Below, one piece after another: positions 41,952 through 43,353 of a stretch of 43,353 bases of DNA (its first letter is position 1; every line of letters begins with the position of its first letter). The notes below the pieces were generated by a model. It was not told the origin of the DNA. It searched no databases and was given only the letters and a program-made list of their open reading frames with translations. Location of the stretch: positions 2,080,347 to 2,123,699 of the forward strand of contig BFEA01000180.1 in NCBI GenBank assembly GCA_003427395.1, in the 5' to 3' direction. Source of the stretch: Chara braunii (Eukaryota; Streptophyta; Charophyceae; Charales; Characeae). The translations under genes were made by a program, and so were the position numbers.

Positions 41952-42740
41952 CTGCAGCTGCGTTCCTTATACGGCAGCAGCCGCCTTCCACAATTTACTG
42001 GTGAATCTAACAACCCTGTCACTCACGATTGACTTAGGCAGACCAAAATCTTTGACCCAATTGTCCTTGAACAATCTGATCACGTGCTCAGTCTTTGCTG
42101 TTTTCGGCATGGCAATTAACCGAGCGTACTTACTAAATCTATCCGCGATAATGAAGATGTGTCTCATTCCGCTCCTGCTGGTGACCAGCGTATCCATGAA
42201 GTCCATGGACAAGCTCTCACCCGGCCTTTCCAGAATTGGAAGGGGCTTCAAGAGCCCAAGAGGAGCCCGAGTACGTGGCTTGTCCGTGTGACAGACCTGA
42301 AGTCCATAGACAAGCTCTCACCCGGCCTTTCCAGAATCGGAAGGGGCTTCAGGAGCCCAAGAGGAGCCTGAGTACGTGGCTTGTCCCTGTGACAGACCTG
42401 ACAAGTCTCCACGTACAACTGGGCATCTCGCATCATCGTGGGCCACCAGACCCGCTGCAACAGATTGGCTGCTGTCTTTTTATATCCAAAATGGCCGGTA
42501 CCATCATGACACTCACCTAAAAATAAACTACACAAAGACTCCCTATTTGGGACACAACCGTTTATTCCCTGCCTTCTCAAGGAACAACAAGTCGTTGACC
42601 CACTCAAACTCGGCAGAAGTCTTCTCATCCTTCGCCTCAAGTCTGCGTATGATCTCAGACATGAACTGGTTCTCGCCATAGGCTTCCACCAAGGAGCGAG
42701 TTACATCGTCTGTAAGATCGAACTCAGTAATCAACGCACC
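41952..42740 (-). pseudogene. Element 3 integrase zinc domain and catalytic core
   Basis: Linker EFEWVNDLLFLEKAGNK, then in a new frame HDGTGHFGYKKTAANLLQ and CQVCHRDKPR (HHCC zinc domain), PLPILERPGESLSMDF with the first catalytic Asp, DRFSKYARLIAMPK and SIVSDRVVRFTS with the second. The stretch around LKPLPILERPGESLSMDF is doubled by a 101-bp tandem repeat (42199-42299 and 42300-42400), which shifts the frame. Confidence 0.88.
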
Positions 42741-43353
42741 TGAGAAATCAGGCCTACGCGATAGCGCGCAACGACCTTGTTATACTCGCCCTTGATGTAC
42801 TGGGGCTCGAAGTCGTACTGCTCTATGACTTCAATCCAACGCTTCAGAGCGTCGGAGAGCACAAGTTGGGTTCTCATCCACTTCAGGGTCTGATGATCAG
42901 TCCTGACATAGAAGAACCTCCCAAGGAGATAGTGCCTCCAATGGGTGAGCGTCTTGTAGATCGCATAAGTTCCTTCTCATAGGTGGACTTAGCCAACTTC
43001 TGAGAGGGCATCTTTTTGGACATGTACTCCACTGGTCTCAACTTCTTCCCCTCCTACTGTGCAAGTACGGTGCCTATGCCATATTGGCTAGCATTCGTAG
43101 TTACTATAATTGGCTTGTCAGGATCAGGAAGTTTCAAGACATCATGATGCGTCAACGCATGCTTCAGATGTCTGAAGGCAGCCTCGCATTTGTCTGTCCA
43201 CTCCCATGGGGTGTCAAGGCGAGTTAGATCTGTCGAAGGGGCGGCAACTATGCTAAATTCTTCACGAAGTTGCGATAGTAGCCGGCCATCCCTAAGAAAG
43301 ACCTCGTCTCAGTCACAGACTGAGGACGCGGCCAGTCACGAATGCTGGTCGGG
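42741..43353 (-). pseudogene. Element 3 reverse transcriptase end and RNase H
   Basis: On the minus strand from the edge: [16 protein letters not shown] (RT thumb side) and CEAAFRHLKHALTHHDVLKL. Then VTTNASQYGIGTVLAQ, with the catalytic Asp changed to Asn (43093-43095) and followed by a TAG (43064-43066) in place of CAG. LRPVEYMSKKMPSQKLAKST and YEKEL follow, then the frame is lost near 42970. Confidence 0.85.

Larger units (their letters stand above)
40900..43353 (-). mobile_element. Element 3: Ty3/Gypsy retrotransposon, minus strand, partial
   Basis: Runs off the right edge within RT. RNase H, integrase and chromodomain-like sequence occur in order. The integrase resembles that of element 1 more than element 2 (GHFGYKKT, DRFSKYA, HPEANGQ). 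Stops, frameshifts and two tandem duplications (101 and 285 bp) show it is inactive. Confidence 0.88.

Noticed and set aside
1-43353. CRISPR arrays, operons or a prokaryotic defence system
   Set aside because: The tandem repeats lack unique regularly sized spacers, and all recognisable genes are eukaryotic or retroelement-derived.

Overview
This window is a repeat-choked stretch of a eukaryotic nuclear genome. The evidence is a spliced leucine-rich-repeat (LRR) gene with GT/AG introns, three decayed Ty3/Gypsy LTR retrotransposons, abundant microsatellites and minisatellites, an assembly gap and very low gene density. The plant-type LRR protein, the chromodomain-type Gypsy elements and the (CT/GA)n-rich background fit a streptophyte, and a charophyte alga with a bloated genome (Chara-like) is my best guess. 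That assignment is inference; nothing in the sequence names the species.

Layout. 1-5.2 kb: microsatellites, short inverted-repeat (MITE-like) elements, 40-bp and 356-bp tandem repeats, and two near-identical copies of a complete hammerhead-ribozyme-like catalytic core (2553-2589 and 2871-2907), embedded in a repeat family with AT-rich palindromes. 5.2-12 kb: mostly featureless non-coding DNA with one 38-codon acidic ORF, a 31-bp inverted repeat pair and a tandem duplication. 12.1-13.3 kb: a 106-bp tandem array carrying CCAAT and CACGTG motifs, then a G-rich tract just before a start codon. 13.3-17.9 kb: the only convincing host gene, exon 1 (13314-16353) and exon 2 (17848-17926) of an LRR protein whose reading phase joins exactly across a 1.5-kb intron; later exons were not found. 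16.6-26.5 kb: SINE-like and tandem repeats, a 1-kb array with alternating poly-A and poly-T spacers, GT-repeat units, a GC-rich minisatellite, and a pyrimidine-rich and then purine-rich block running into a 672-base gap.

26.5-43.4 kb: three Gypsy-type elements. Element 1 (+ strand, 26499 to about 31796, with a polypurine tract and the probable start of its 3' LTR at 31797) has gag, protease, RT, RNase H, integrase and a chromodomain, all broken. Element 2 (- strand, about 39635 to 34649) is nearly full length but cut at its integrase end. Element 3 (- strand, from the window edge to about 40900) has RNase H, integrase and chromodomain parts with two internal tandem duplications. The inactivating stop codons look overwhelmingly like C-to-T changes (mostly CAG to TAG), and elements 2 and 3 carry the same Asp-to-Asn change in RNase H, consistent with decay under plant-type cytosine methylation.

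Nothing here forms an operon-like gene set. The most unusual item is the paired hammerhead-like core and its repeat family.
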